Assembly (NCBI GenBank): GCA_945870825.1
Contig: CAMBTM010000001.1
Location: 107,027 to 171,026 of the forward strand
Direction: 5' to 3'
DNA length: 64,000 bases
From: Rhizobium sp. Q54
Lineage (GTDB): Bacteria; Pseudomonadota; Alphaproteobacteria; UBA7879; VGCX01
The translations under genes were made by a program, and so were the position numbers. Shown here piece by piece: positions 16,711 through 30,797 of this stretch. Below the pieces are notes generated by a model, which saw nothing but the letters and a program-made list of their open reading frames with translations, was not told the origin of the DNA and made no database searches. How positions within the stretch are numbered: the first letter of the stretch is position 1; each line of letters begins with the position of its first letter.

Positions 16711-18360
16711 TTAAAGACTTGGCCTGTCAGGACGTAGGGGATTTTCTTCTTCTGGCAAATGTTCTCCTTGGATTTTCTCAAAGAACAGACTGACATCTTC
16801 TTTAAGCGATCTGGCCAATTGATTGACCCGTGACCCAGCCTTGCTAAAAAGTTTTGCAACCTCAAGCGTATCATCCTTGGTACGAAGCAAACTATTAAAA
16901 CGCAGCCCTAATGTTTGGGACTCCACAGCACCTTCATGGGCCAAGGAAAGGACGTGGGCCAAAGACTCTTTCAAAGAATCGAGTGTTTTTTTAGATACTT
17001 TAGCTGGATTTTTCTCAACTTGTTTTATAAGGGTTTCTAACGTCTTATGCATCTCCTCACATCCATGAACCATGTGGCGAAAATGAATACGACTTTCATC
17101 ATTAGCCATATAAATAGACGTAAATTTTTTGTCAAAGATGGTTGGGATTTTTGCAATATCTGCAGACACTTTCCCCAATTCCACAGCAGAACTTGCAAGC
17201 ATATTGAGTTTACTTTCAATGCGCTGATTATCTTCTTTAAGGGTCGTTTGGAAATTTGTCCTTAATTCTTTGGCAATATGGTTCTTAAGGGCATCAACCG
17301 CTTCCAAAATATCTTGGATTTCTTGAAAGCTTTTCTTAAAAGAATCTCTTTCTTGGGCATTAATGTTTGTTAAAACAGTGGCAAGGCGCGTCAAAGGTCT
17401 TTGGACCTTAAACAAAAGAATCATTAAGAACAGAATAACCATTAACATCATCATGGCGGAAGAAAGAAGACTATTGCGTTTAAGTCCCTTGCTTTCTTTG
17501 TAAACATCTTGAAACACTTCTTTTTGATTTTCTTTCAAGGCAAGGGTCAAATCATTGATAAAATTCACAAAAAGCTTTTCTTGTTGCAACAGATTATCGA
17601 CCAATTTTGGTCTTTCCAGTAAATGATCCTTCATCTGGTGAATGGCGGAAAAGTAATTGATTACAAGGGTTTGAAAGCGTTCAATTTCTCCATGAAAATC
17701 GGGTCTATGATCCGTTAACGGCAATAACGCTGCAAGCGTTATGGTGACAGATTCCATCGGTTTATTAAGGGCTTCAAAATCCTGGGCTTTGTAAGAAGGC
17801 TTTGCAAGAATCTCCACAAGATAGGTATTAATAGCGTGGATCCCCCCTATAAGAGACTGAAGGTGTGTTTGTTCTTGGGGTTTTTGGGCAAAAGACTTTA
17901 CCTCTTCCAAAATATCCACGATGGGCTTGACCGATTTTGTTGTCAGTGTTCCCTTAAGGGTGTCAAAGCTTTTGGCGCTGACCAGAATAGACTTTATTCC
18001 AGCACTATAGGCGTCATGAAGATCCCGCAGGGTCTGATAGGCACTTTTCCATTCATCACTAGGCCCAAGGGTTTTAAGCCGCTCTACATGAGTATTAATA
18101 GTATCATCCATTTCCATAATGTTACTGATGGCTTCTTCTGTTTCATAAGAGATGTCTTGAACCAGTTCATGAGATCGATCCACCATATTGGCCAAATCTT
18201 TAAGGAGTTTGTCCTGCTCGATAGATTGACCGTAATGATCAAGACCAGACCCCGTGATGTGATTGGGGTCCACGATCATATAGATCTGAACGATAAACAG
18301 AATGCTTAAGAAAAGCCCAAAACTGAGAATTTGTTTTTTTATGGAATTGCCGAAAATCAA
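16711..18360 (-). CDS. Chemoreceptor-shaped membrane protein without signalling tip
   Basis: 549 residues. An N-terminal membrane helix (about 10-30) is followed by a roughly 270-residue periplasmic helical region. A second membrane helix lies at about 305-325 (MMMLMVILFLMILLF), then a HAMP-like linker and a long cytoplasmic coiled coil. This is the topology of methyl-accepting chemotaxis proteins and of some sensor kinases, but the strictly conserved MCP hairpin sequence and any kinase, GGDEF or other output domain are absent. A TTG start is chosen: AAAGG lies about 9 nt upstream and any later Met would cut the first membrane helix. The function is unknown. It is transcribed away from the lexA-like gene. 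Confidence 0.7.
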   Translation of the reverse strand: MIFGNSIKKQILSFGLFLSILFIVQIYMIVDPNHITGSGLDHYGQSIEQDKLLKDLANMVDRSHELVQDISYETEEAISNIMEMDDTINTHVERLKTLGPSDEWKSAYQTLRDLHDAYSAGIKSILVSAKSFDTLKGTLTTKSVKPIVDILEEVKSFAQKPQEQTHLQSLIGGIHAINTYLVEILAKPSYKAQDFEALNKPMESVTITLAALLPLTDHRPDFHGEIERFQTLVINYFSAIHQMKDHLLERPKLVDNLLQQEKLFVNFINDLTLALKENQKEVFQDVYKESKGLKRNSLLSSAMMMLMVILFLMILLFKVQRPLTRLATVLTNINAQERDSFKKSFQEIQDILEAVDALKNHIAKELRTNFQTTLKEDNQRIESKLNMLASSAVELGKVSADIAKIPTIFDKKFTSIYMANDESRIHFRHMVHGCEEMHKTLETLIKQVEKNPAKVSKKTLDSLKESLAHVLSLAHEGAVESQTLGLRFNSLLRTKDDTLEVAKLFSKAGSRVNQLARSLKEDVSLFFEKIQGEHLPEEENPLRPDRPSL

Positions 18361-18453
18361 GTTTATCTGCCTTTTTTAAAGAAATGTCCCACCATTGCTG
18401 GATGCATTATTCTTCATTATAATGAAACCAAAACTAACGAGGATAATATCACT

Positions 18454-19110
18454 GTGTTAACCAAGCGGCAACATGAACTTCTGGCTTTTCTGGTGGATTA
18501 TCAAACACGCAATGCCCTTTCTCCCTCTTATGAAGAAATCTGTCGCGCCCTTAAACTACGGTCTAAATCGGCAGTGCATGGTCTCGTGAATGGTCTTGAA
18601 AAACGAGGGTATTGCAAACGTTTCCCCAACCGTGCCCGGGCGATTGAAATTTTGAAAACGGTGGATAGTGATATGGCGGCACTGGGGACTCTTTCTCCCT
18701 CTTCTTCGTCATCGGATGTTCAAGTCATCCCTTTCTTTGGGATATTGGGTTCTGTGGGATCTCTTTCCACTATGGACATGCCCCAAAGAACAGTGAACGT
18801 TTTGAAAGAGTTTTTGCCTGAGGGAGATCTAAAAGCGTTTGAGGTCCAAGGAGATTTCTTAAAAGACTGGGGTATCTTGAACGGGGATCAGGTTATTTTT
18901 CAAGCGACCACTGAAGGGATGCATGACATGGTGATGCTTGTGTCCATCGACCAGAAACTCATGCTGCGCAAATGGGTGAATGAGGGCCATCGCGTCACCC
19001 TTAAAACCGCCAATCGCTATATGATTCCAGAGATTCATTTTAAGGAACAGGTGAAGGTCCATGGGAAGATGGTGTTTTTATGGCGGAGTATTAAATATCC
19101 TTTAAGCTAA
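18454..19110 (+). CDS. LexA-family repressor lacking the self-cleavage residues
   Basis: 218 residues from a GTG start (AGGA about 9-12 nt upstream; LTKRQHELL right after it matches the LexA N-terminus). The N-terminal winged helix (about 1-68, SPSYEEICRALKLRSKSAVHGLV) is well kept, with a Ser-rich linker at 80-88. In the C-terminal S24 domain, LexA's GDSM motif reads GDFL, with Phe135 at the catalytic Ser position. The catalytic Lys is replaced by Arg172 (LMLRKW), and the Ala-Gly cleavage site region reads GSVGS (99-103). It should fold and bind DNA but not cleave itself on RecA activation. Whether a second, normal lexA exists elsewhere is unknown. It overlaps the convergent fic gene by 20 nt. 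Confidence 0.85.
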   Translation: MLTKRQHELLAFLVDYQTRNALSPSYEEICRALKLRSKSAVHGLVNGLEKRGYCKRFPNRARAIEILKTVDSDMAALGTLSPSSSSSDVQVIPFFGILGSVGSLSTMDMPQRTVNVLKEFLPEGDLKAFEVQGDFLKDWGILNGDQVIFQATTEGMHDMVMLVSIDQKLMLRKWVNEGHRVTLKTANRYMIPEIHFKEQVKVHGKMVFLWRSIKYPLS

Positions 19111-20224
19111 CTGGCGCAACAGGTTTTAAGGGAATTGTCAGATGATAGCGCGCTGCCTTTAGATCTCCAGTTCGGCATAAAACCCCCTTTTCGACAAGAT
19201 CGCTTAAGTCTCTCGTTGTTGTTGCAGATGAGGATCCTGTAATTGTTACGTAATTTTTAGCACTAAGCCCCCCCTTAAATCCTTCGGGTCCTGCCTGAAA
19301 TATCCGCAGAATAACTTTTTCTTGGCGCGGATTAAGCGATTTTTTTACTTTATCCATTAGCCGCGTTTTGTCTAAAAGAAATTCTATCTGGGCTTGGCTG
19401 CGTCGTTGAGCCTCAATCACAATCGATGCAAACCAAAGCAACCATGTGGTTATATCCAAACGCTGACTTGCTGACTCAAGGGCTTGATAGTATTCTTTCC
19501 GTCTTCTATGCAGTGTTGCTGATAAGCCTGTTAATGTGGGAACAGAAAGACGCTGGGCCAATGCTTTTTCAGCAATCATCCGTCCTATACGACCATTCCC
19601 ATCTTCAAAAGGATGAAGGCTTTCAAACCACAGATGGGCTATCCCAGCACGCGTAATAATAGGAAGAGGGTTCTCAATATTCGTTTGATCGAACCAGTCT
19701 AAGAATAAATCCATCTCACGGGGAATTTGGACGGAAGGGGGTGCTTCATAGTGAACTTTGCGTTCGTAGTCTGGACCAGAAACAATTTGCATCGGATCTA
19801 CATGGGTCCTGTAGCACCCAACATCATCTAAATCATGTCGACCATTCATGACCATTGTATGCCATTTGAATAAAGTTTCATGCCTCAGGGGATCCGTCAT
19901 ATGACGATATAAATCAACCATCATCTCTGTAACACCTATTTCTGCCGGTGTTGCTTTGCTGCGATCCATGGAAAAACCCAGATGGCGACGAATAGAGACT
20001 TGTACGCTTTCTCTGTTGAAGATTTCTCCTTCAATAGCGGAAGTTTCAAGCGCTTCAGAGCTCATAATATCTACGATGAGGGTTTTTTTGTCGGTATCAC
20101 TGAGGTGGAGAGAAACACCGGCCATAAGTCCGGTCCCTTCCATGAACAAGGCCTCTGCACGGGCAAGCTTGTCTGAATCCCATGAAAAATGGGGCCAATT
20201 TTTATCTTGCCAATTCCATGTCAT
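19091..20224 (-). CDS. Fic-domain protein (DUF4172-type N-terminus, class II autoinhibited)
   Basis: 377 residues. Fic enzymes transfer AMP or other phosphate-containing groups to protein side chains. The active-site motif HPFEDGNGRIGR (about 220-231) is complete, with catalytic His. The N-terminal DUF4172-like region contains TSAIEG (about 62-67), the T/S-x3-E-G/N inhibitory motif whose Glu blocks ATP; located before the Fic core, it makes this a class II, self-inhibited Fic protein. The C-terminal 80 residues form a winged-helix-like region (KNYVTITGSSSATTTRDLSDLVEKGVL), so it may bind its own promoter. The promoter region between it and the PBP1A gene holds two matching palindromes. Confidence 0.92.
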   Translation of the reverse strand: MTWNWQDKNWPHFSWDSDKLARAEALFMEGTGLMAGVSLHLSDTDKKTLIVDIMSSEALETSAIEGEIFNRESVQVSIRRHLGFSMDRSKATPAEIGVTEMMVDLYRHMTDPLRHETLFKWHTMVMNGRHDLDDVGCYRTHVDPMQIVSGPDYERKVHYEAPPSVQIPREMDLFLDWFDQTNIENPLPIITRAGIAHLWFESLHPFEDGNGRIGRMIAEKALAQRLSVPTLTGLSATLHRRRKEYYQALESASQRLDITTWLLWFASIVIEAQRRSQAQIEFLLDKTRLMDKVKKSLNPRQEKVILRIFQAGPEGFKGGLSAKNYVTITGSSSATTTRDLSDLVEKGVLCRTGDLKAARYHLTIPLKPVAPVSLKDI

Positions 20225-20252
20225 GATCGATAAACTCCTTCTTTATCAATCA
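20224..20252 (-). promoter_or_regulatory. Palindrome 1 over the fic ribosome binding site
   Basis: Arms TGATCGATAAA (20224-20234) and TTTATCAATCA (20242-20252) are inverted repeats with one mismatch. The 7-nt spacer on the minus strand is GAAGGAG, the fic ribosome binding site, and the proximal arm touches the fic start codon. In the mRNA this would put the binding site in a hairpin loop; as DNA it is a likely operator. It shares its arm sequence with palindrome 2. Confidence 0.65.
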
Positions 20253-20267
20253 TAATAACACGATTTT

Positions 20268-20296
20268 TGATCGATAAAAGGTATTTTTATCGATCA
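20268..20296 (-). promoter_or_regulatory. Palindrome 2 upstream of fic, probable operator
   Basis: Perfect 12-bp inverted repeat, arms TGATCGATAAAA (20268-20279) and TTTTATCGATCA (20285-20296), spacer 5 nt. It has the same arm sequence as palindrome 1, and the two centres are 44 bp apart, close to four helical turns. A candidate -10, TATTAT on the minus strand (20257-20252), lies between them and its -35 would fall inside palindrome 2, as expected for an autoregulatory operator pair. Confidence 0.65.
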
Positions 20297-20303
20297 CAGC
20301 CTA

Positions 20304-25677
<5,374 letters not shown>

Positions 25678-25681
<4 letters not shown>

Positions 25682-26796
25682 ACACGCATGGGCATGAGAA
25701 CATACAACACATCACTGCCATCAATACCCTTAATAACCGCAGGGGTATCCTCATTGGACAGCTTGAATTGGATCGTCTCTCCCTTAATCTGTTGGGCAAT
25801 TTCCAAAAGATACCGGGCATTAAATCCCATGCTGAGACGCTGGCCATCATAGGTCGCATCCAATTCTTCTGTTCCACTTCCTTGGTTATTGGTCGAGGCA
25901 GAGATCGTAATGCTTTTGGGCTCTACAGTCATTTTAACAGATCTGGTTTTCTCTAAAGAAATGGTTGAAATACGATCAACGGCTTCTGAAAATAATTTCC
26001 GACTGAGCGTCAAGGATGACTCATTGCTTTGAGGAATGACTTTTGTGTAATCAGGAAAAGCCCCATCAATGAGGCGCGATGCCACAAGGGCCTTGCCGAA
26101 ATTAAAGGTGATTTGGGTATGAGATAGAGATATTTCCACATCTCCCTGGGCTTCATCCAAAAGTTTGGAAATTTCCCCAATAGTCTTTTTGGGAATAATC
26201 ACGTCAGGCATACCGTGGGCCCCTTGGGGTTCTGGCACTTCTGCCAGGGCCAACCGATGGCCATCCGTTGAAACAGCAGACAACACATGTTGTTGATCTG
26301 CTTCCCGGGTGTGAAAATAAATACCATTCAGGTAATACCGGGATTCGTCCGTTGACATGGAAAACCGGGTGGACCCAATGAGATGGGATAACTCGCCCGC
26401 CGAAATGACAAAGGAATGAGGCAATCCACTGGTTTTAATATTCGTAAAATCCTTGGCATTTAAGGTGGGGAGCGAAAACTTTGCTTTCCCGCATTTTAAG
26501 GTCAAAGAATGGCTATCAGGCTTTTCACTAAGCTCAATGTCTGACCCTTCCGGAAGTTTCCTCACGATATCGTAAAACATATGGGCAGAAACAGTTGTCG
26601 ATCCTGTATCGGACACCCCAGCGGGGATGGTTTCAATGATGGAAATATCTAAGTCCGTGGCTGAGATTTTTAAGTGCGCCCCTTCTGCTTCCAAAAGAAC
26701 GTTGGACAACACAGGAGTCACCGCACGGCGCTCAACAACCGTTTGGGTATGGCTTAAAGCCTTTAATAATACAGACCGATCAACTGAGAGTTTCAT
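25678..26796 (-). CDS. dnaN: DNA polymerase III beta sliding clamp
   Basis: 372 residues, three-domain clamp fold. Recognisable parts are the N-terminal KLSVDRSVLLKALSHTQTVVERR, the middle domain EISKLLDEAQGDVEISL, and the C-terminal VLYVLMPMRV end, the usual C-terminal signature of DnaN. It holds the replicase and repair polymerases on DNA. dnaA is not next to it. No cluster of DnaA boxes was seen in the 148 bp between dnaN and hpf, so this is not an obvious origin. Confidence 0.96.
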
Positions 26797-26944
26797 GGAT
26801 ATAAGCCTTTAATTTCTGCAACAAAAATACATCTTTGCACTATATCGTCTTTGAGAAAGCCACGCAAGGCGCAAAAAGAGTCTATGGAAATTTGCAGGTT
26901 AGTGATATACCCTTAAAAATTACAAAAAGGAGGAACATAAAATC

Positions 26945-27520
26945 ATGAAAATTAGTCTTTCCGGAAAACATCTTGATACGGGTGATGCCTTAAGAGCACA
27001 CCTTGAAAAGCACCTAGTTCATGTGGTGGATAAATATTTTGGAGATGCCTTAGAGGCCCATGTGACCTTCAGCAAGGTAAAGCATTTCTTTAAAACAGAG
27101 ATCTCTATTCATATAGGTCATGACATTTATGTGCGGGGAGAAGCGGAAGCGGATGAGCCTTATCCATCGATGGATCAAGCCATTCATATGATCGAAGGAA
27201 ATTTGAGGCGTTATAAAAGGCGCTTACGCGATCACCATAAAGAAGGGGCCCGAGAATCCATAGAGGCTAAACAATATGTCTTGAGCGGCGATTATATGAA
27301 TTTCGGGGAAGAAGAAGAAACTGAAGACCATGCAGAAGCAACCATTGTTGCAGAAACAACCAAAAGCTTGCCGACCTTAACGGTTAGCGAGGCTGTGATG
27401 CGAATGGATTTGGAAGGGGAAGATGTGCTTCTTTTTAGGAACAAAAAAAACGGAGCGCTGAACGTTGTTCACATGCGCCCCGACGGACATATTGGCTGGA
27501 TTGATCCTCACAATGGATGA
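26945..27520 (+). CDS. hpf: Long-form ribosome hibernation promoting factor
   Basis: 191 residues. The N-terminal S30AE domain (about 1-105) is followed by an acidic, flexible linker and the C-terminal HPF domain (about 135-190, SEAVMRMDLEGEDVLLFRNKKNG...GHIGWIDP). Long-form HPF dimerises idle 70S ribosomes into 100S particles during stationary phase. A strong ribosome binding site, AAGGAGG at 26927-26933, lies 11 nt upstream. It is transcribed divergently from dnaN. Confidence 0.93.
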   Translation: MKISLSGKHLDTGDALRAHLEKHLVHVVDKYFGDALEAHVTFSKVKHFFKTEISIHIGHDIYVRGEAEADEPYPSMDQAIHMIEGNLRRYKRRLRDHHKEGARESIEAKQYVLSGDYMNFGEEEETEDHAEATIVAETTKSLPTLTVSEAVMRMDLEGEDVLLFRNKKNGALNVVHMRPDGHIGWIDPHNG

Positions 27521-27524
27521 TTCC

Positions 27525-28346
27525 TTAAGCATTATATGAAGTATCGCTAGCAGCAATAGCGCTAGAATTAATACCAAATGCGATTTCTGTGGTAATTGGT
27601 TTTGTAAGCTCGTATTGGGCAGGGTTTAGTGTCACACACCTATTAAAGAATGGCCACGACAATCCGTGCATACGCGGAGAATAGGCGCCGTAGGTTGCAG
27701 ACCCGTCCACAGTCGGTGCGGATCCCTCACCAGTGGATCCCCCAAGACTAAGCGCTGACTGTGGTTTTCTCCAGTAACTGCTGTCAGGCACTTCTTCAAT
27801 ATCTGTTACACAATACCATCCTACAACGCCTAACGCACTATTCAAAGAACTGGACATTTGCGGGACAAGACGAAGGGTAACGCCATTGAGTCCATGAACA
27901 CGATGATTCGCTGCAAATTTAATGGTCACAAGGTTTGATGTGTTTTCCTGAATAGTAGAATTGGAAACGTTTGTAATATCAAGGTTCCCAACATATATAC
28001 GCATACCTAGATCAGATGCTGCTTGATCAAGATCACTAGGAAGTTCGCTTGGAGTCCAAGCAGCACCTGTTTGGGAGTTTACACTGGTATTATCTTCAAT
28101 GCTGCGTAACAATCTGTAAATAAGCGGGGCGACAGACTTATCCAAAAACTGTTGCATCTGACGGACCTTGTGGTTTTCACTGTAACGCGTGATCTGATCC
28201 GTGGTAGGGGGGCTGATTTCCATAGCCCGCTCAACCATTTGATAGGGCTGAAAGTTAGACGCACTTGTCATATTAGAAGGGGCTGCGTGAACATAAAACC
28301 CAACCAATAAAAATGTTGCAAAAAAAACTGAAAATAACTTATTCAT
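27525..28346 (-). CDS. Unknown secreted protein
   Basis: 273 residues with a clear Sec signal peptide: Lys-containing start, hydrophobic FSVFFATFLLVGFYV, cleavage likely after HAA at about residue 22. The mature chain is rich in Ser, Thr, Asn and Pro. A predicted helical segment at about 45-85 is followed by a beta-rich C-terminal half with two Cys (GWYCVTD and NRCVTLNP), which could form a disulfide. The late WYCVTDIEEVP is faintly like the end of minor pilins, but no pilin prepeptide is present. It ends 4 nt from the convergent hpf stop. No family recognised. Confidence 0.7.
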   Translation of the reverse strand: MNKLFSVFFATFLLVGFYVHAAPSNMTSASNFQPYQMVERAMEISPPTTDQITRYSENHKVRQMQQFLDKSVAPLIYRLLRSIEDNTSVNSQTGAAWTPSELPSDLDQAASDLGMRIYVGNLDITNVSNSTIQENTSNLVTIKFAANHRVHGLNGVTLRLVPQMSSSLNSALGVVGWYCVTDIEEVPDSSYWRKPQSALSLGGSTGEGSAPTVDGSATYGAYSPRMHGLSWPFFNRCVTLNPAQYELTKPITTEIAFGINSSAIAASDTSYNA

Positions 28347-28443
28347 TATAGACTCCCTATTAGGGCAGAAAAATGCCCTTTTCTTTAAAGACTACACCTC
28401 AAACAAGCTGCGGTCAATAAAAAAAGGGAATAGGGATCTTGCG

Positions 28444-28569
28444 CTAACCTTGACGGGCTTTGAACCGGGGATTTTTCTTGTTAATAACATAAAGGCGTCC
28501 ACGACGGCGTACAACGCGACAATTTCTTTCGCGACACTTTATAGTCTTAAGGGAACTGACAACTTTCAT
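28444..28569 (-). CDS. rpmJ: 50S ribosomal protein bL36
   Basis: 41 residues starting at the ATG at 28569 ([20 protein letters not shown]...), with the strongly basic [11 protein letters not shown] and the C-terminal FKARQG seen in alphaproteobacterial bL36. A longer in-frame start 21 codons upstream adds an unrelated hydrophobic segment and is rejected. bL36 is a small protein of the large subunit. It is encoded away from the main ribosomal operons, as in many alphaproteobacteria. Confidence 0.95.
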   Translation of the reverse strand: MKVVSSLKTIKCRERNCRVVRRRGRLYVINKKNPRFKARQG

Positions 28570-28640
28570 TTTCTTTAAATCTCTAAAACTGTTTGATATG
28601 ATCCATATAACAAGCTGATCGTATAAAGTCAAGAATAGCG

Positions 28641-29234
28641 TTATGGATTTTTACCCCATTTTTCGGCGGGATCGATTTTTATGATAGGTGTCGACTGAAT
28701 GGTTGGAATCACTTCGTCCACTGTTTCAACAAAATGGCAGAGTTGCGTATCCTTGTTGGAAATAAATCCACCGTCTTTTAGACTATCAAGAACGGTCTTT
28801 AAAGGATCCCAGAACTTTTCATAATTTAAAACCACCATGGGTTTGGCATGAAGACCAATTTGCTTCCACGTCAACACTTCAAAAAATTCATCCAATGTAC
28901 CAAATCCCCCGGGAAGGACGATAAAAGCATCAGATTCTTCAAACATCAAGTGTTTGCGAGCATGCATATTGTCAACCACCTTCAGGGTTTTTAGGCCATC
29001 GTGGATGCCCTCATGTTCGCCGAGATACTTCGTTGTAACACCCAGTACAGAACCATTTGATTCCATCACGCCATCAGAGACAGCGCCCATCATGCCAATA
29101 CGCGCGCCCCCATAAACGAGGCGGAATCCGGCATCAGCGATACGATGCCCCATGTTTTTTGCGACAGTTTTATAATGATCGTCAACTTTGACAGACGCAC
29201 TACAATAAACACAAATGGATTTTAATCCCCCCAT
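28641..29234 (-). CDS. LOG-family protein (TIGR00730; cytokinin riboside 5'-monophosphate phosphoribohydrolase-like)
   Basis: 197 residues with the Rossmann-like lysine-decarboxylase-related fold. The signature PGGFGTLDE (about 107-115) and the preceding [10 protein letters not shown] (about 41-50) define the family. These enzymes cleave nucleotide monophosphates to ribose 5-phosphate and base, and similar ones make cytokinins in plants and pathogens. The bacterial physiological substrate is usually unknown. The gene stands alone between rpmJ and the divergent psd. Confidence 0.88.
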   Translation of the reverse strand: MGGLKSICVYCSASVKVDDHYKTVAKNMGHRIADAGFRLVYGGARIGMMGAVSDGVMESNGSVLGVTTKYLGEHEGIHDGLKTLKVVDNMHARKHLMFEESDAFIVLPGGFGTLDEFFEVLTWKQIGLHAKPMVVLNYEKFWDPLKTVLDSLKDGGFISNKDTQLCHFVETVDEVIPTIQSTPIIKIDPAEKWGKNP

Positions 29235-29338
29235 TGTGTGATCCTTTCTTTTGAAGTTTTTTGAATTTGACTTTTATTTGACTTATACCCCATTATCCCC
29301 TATACATCAACCGTCAATTCAAGATAGGAAGATACCAC

Positions 29339-30019
29339 GTGTTTAATCGCATCGCACCCATTCACCCTGAAGGTGTTGTTTTTGGCGCCATTTTTTTCAT
29401 TGTTTCCATGGTGCTTTGGCACATTTTTGTCCCCCTTGGATGGATAGGATTTATTTTAACGCTTTGGTGTTTTTATTTCTTCAGAAATCCAACACGTGTC
29501 ACCCCCTTAAGAGAAGGCCTTATCATTAGCCCTGCTGACGGTGTTGTGCAAGCAATCACAGAAGTCAGCCCCCCTGCTGTTCTAGGCCTTAAGGGAAACC
29601 GTATCCGTGTCAGCATTTTCATGAATGTCTTTAATGTTCACATCAACCGTATTCCCCTTGGTGGAACCATTAAAAAAATACACTACCACCCAGGTAAATT
29701 CTTTAATGCGTCTTTGGACAAGGCGAGCGAACATAACGAACGCCAATATATGGTAGTAGAGGCCGAAGATAAAACTGTTATTGCCTTCACCCAAATTGCG
29801 GGCCTTATTGCAAGACGTATTCGCGTTGATGTTAAAGAAGGCGACCTTGTGGAAACGGGGCAACGATTTGGTTTGATCCGTTTTGGCAGTCGCGTGGATG
29901 TCTTTCTCCCCCTTCACATTAATCCCCTTGTGATCGTTGGACAAACAATGGTTGCAGGAGAAACAGTGATTGCAGATATGTTCTCTAAGGAGGATAGCCG
30001 CGATGGCGAAACCCGTTAA
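29339..30019 (+). CDS. psd: Phosphatidylserine decarboxylase
   Basis: 226 residues from a GTG start. Decarboxylates phosphatidylserine to phosphatidylethanolamine. The N-terminus has two hydrophobic segments (about 14-50). The short, type II-like core shows SPADGVV (about 63), [11 protein letters not shown] (about 96-106) and the self-cleavage site FGSRVD (about 182-187), where the Ser becomes the pyruvoyl cofactor. It overlaps the pssA start by 17 nt, giving a compact psd-pssA operon with consecutive pathway steps. Confidence 0.93.
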   Translation: MFNRIAPIHPEGVVFGAIFFIVSMVLWHIFVPLGWIGFILTLWCFYFFRNPTRVTPLREGLIISPADGVVQAITEVSPPAVLGLKGNRIRVSIFMNVFNVHINRIPLGGTIKKIHYHPGKFFNASLDKASEHNERQYMVVEAEDKTVIAFTQIAGLIARRIRVDVKEGDLVETGQRFGLIRFGSRVDVFLPLHINPLVIVGQTMVAGETVIADMFSKEDSRDGETR

Positions 30020-30797
30020 AAAGAAAAAGATACCAACTTCTACGGGAAAAAGTGTCCTTCAAAAGAATATCAAAGAACTCCCTTTTAATCGCTTCATTCC
30101 CAACCTTGTAACGCTTTCAACACTTTGTGCAGGGATGAGCGCTATTCGTTTTGGGCTTTCTCAAAAATGGGAATATGCTGTGCTCTGTATTGTTATTGCA
30201 GCTATTCTGGATGCTCTTGATGGGCGGCTTGCCCGTTTTCTTGGAACATCTTCACGGTTTGGGGCTGAACTTGATTCGCTTGCAGATTTTTGCAACTTTG
30301 GGGTAGCGCCCGCTATTCTCGTGTACCTTTATCAACTTGAAAATCTTGATCGCTTTGGTTGGCTTGTTTGTTTGTTTTTTACCATCTGTATGGCCCTGCG
30401 CCTTGCAAGATTTAATGCCTTTCTTGATGAAACGCCCCCCCCTCTTTTTGCCTCTGGAAAGTTCTTTATGGGTATTCCTGCCCCTGCAGGGGGTCTTCTG
30501 GCTTGCTTCCCCATGGTCTTGGACTTTCAGGTCCCTTCCTTTAAAGCCCCTGCGTTGATCCACATTATTGCGGTATTTTGTATCGCCCTTATGTTAGTAA
30601 GTCGAGTCCCAACGTTTTCTTTTAAAAAAGTTTCTATCCCCCGCAGTCTTGTGCTGCCTGTCTTTATTATAGCAGGTATTACGGTCGCAGGCTTTGTGAT
30701 GGCCCCTTGGACTGTTCTTAGTATCATTGGGACTGTTTATGTTGGATTGATCGCCATCAGTGTGCGCTATTATAAGAAACTTGAAAGATCCCTTTAA
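30003..30797 (+). CDS. pssA: CDP-diacylglycerol--serine O-phosphatidyltransferase
   Basis: 264 residues. Makes phosphatidylserine from CDP-diacylglycerol and serine, the substrate for Psd encoded just upstream. The CDP-alcohol phosphotransferase motif D-G-x2-A-R-x8-G-x3-D-x3-D is complete (DGRLAR, then GAELDSLAD, about 67-89), and several membrane helices follow. The start at 30003 is chosen because AAGGAGGA (29987-29994) sits 8 nt before it; an in-frame ATG 11 codons upstream lacks such a site. Confidence 0.94.
   Translation: MAKPVKKKKIPTSTGKSVLQKNIKELPFNRFIPNLVTLSTLCAGMSAIRFGLSQKWEYAVLCIVIAAILDALDGRLARFLGTSSRFGAELDSLADFCNFGVAPAILVYLYQLENLDRFGWLVCLFFTICMALRLARFNAFLDETPPPLFASGKFFMGIPAPAGGLLACFPMVLDFQVPSFKAPALIHIIAVFCIALMLVSRVPTFSFKKVSIPRSLVLPVFIIAGITVAGFVMAPWTVLSIIGTVYVGLIAISVRYYKKLERSL

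Noticed and set aside
18331..18453. Longer N-terminus for the LexA-like protein
   Set aside because: The 41 extra residues are unlike LexA and overlap the divergent gene's start; the GTG at 18454 has a ribosome site and the canonical LTKRQ start.
26797..26944. Possible replication origin beside dnaN
   Set aside because: No cluster of DnaA boxes or long A/T-rich unwinding region was seen, and dnaA is not adjacent.
28361..28381. Hairpin AGGGCA-gaaaaa-TGCCCT followed by T-rich sequence on the plus strand
   Set aside because: It resembles a terminator, but no plus-strand gene ends nearby. On the minus strand, where it would lie downstream of rpmJ, it has no T-run.
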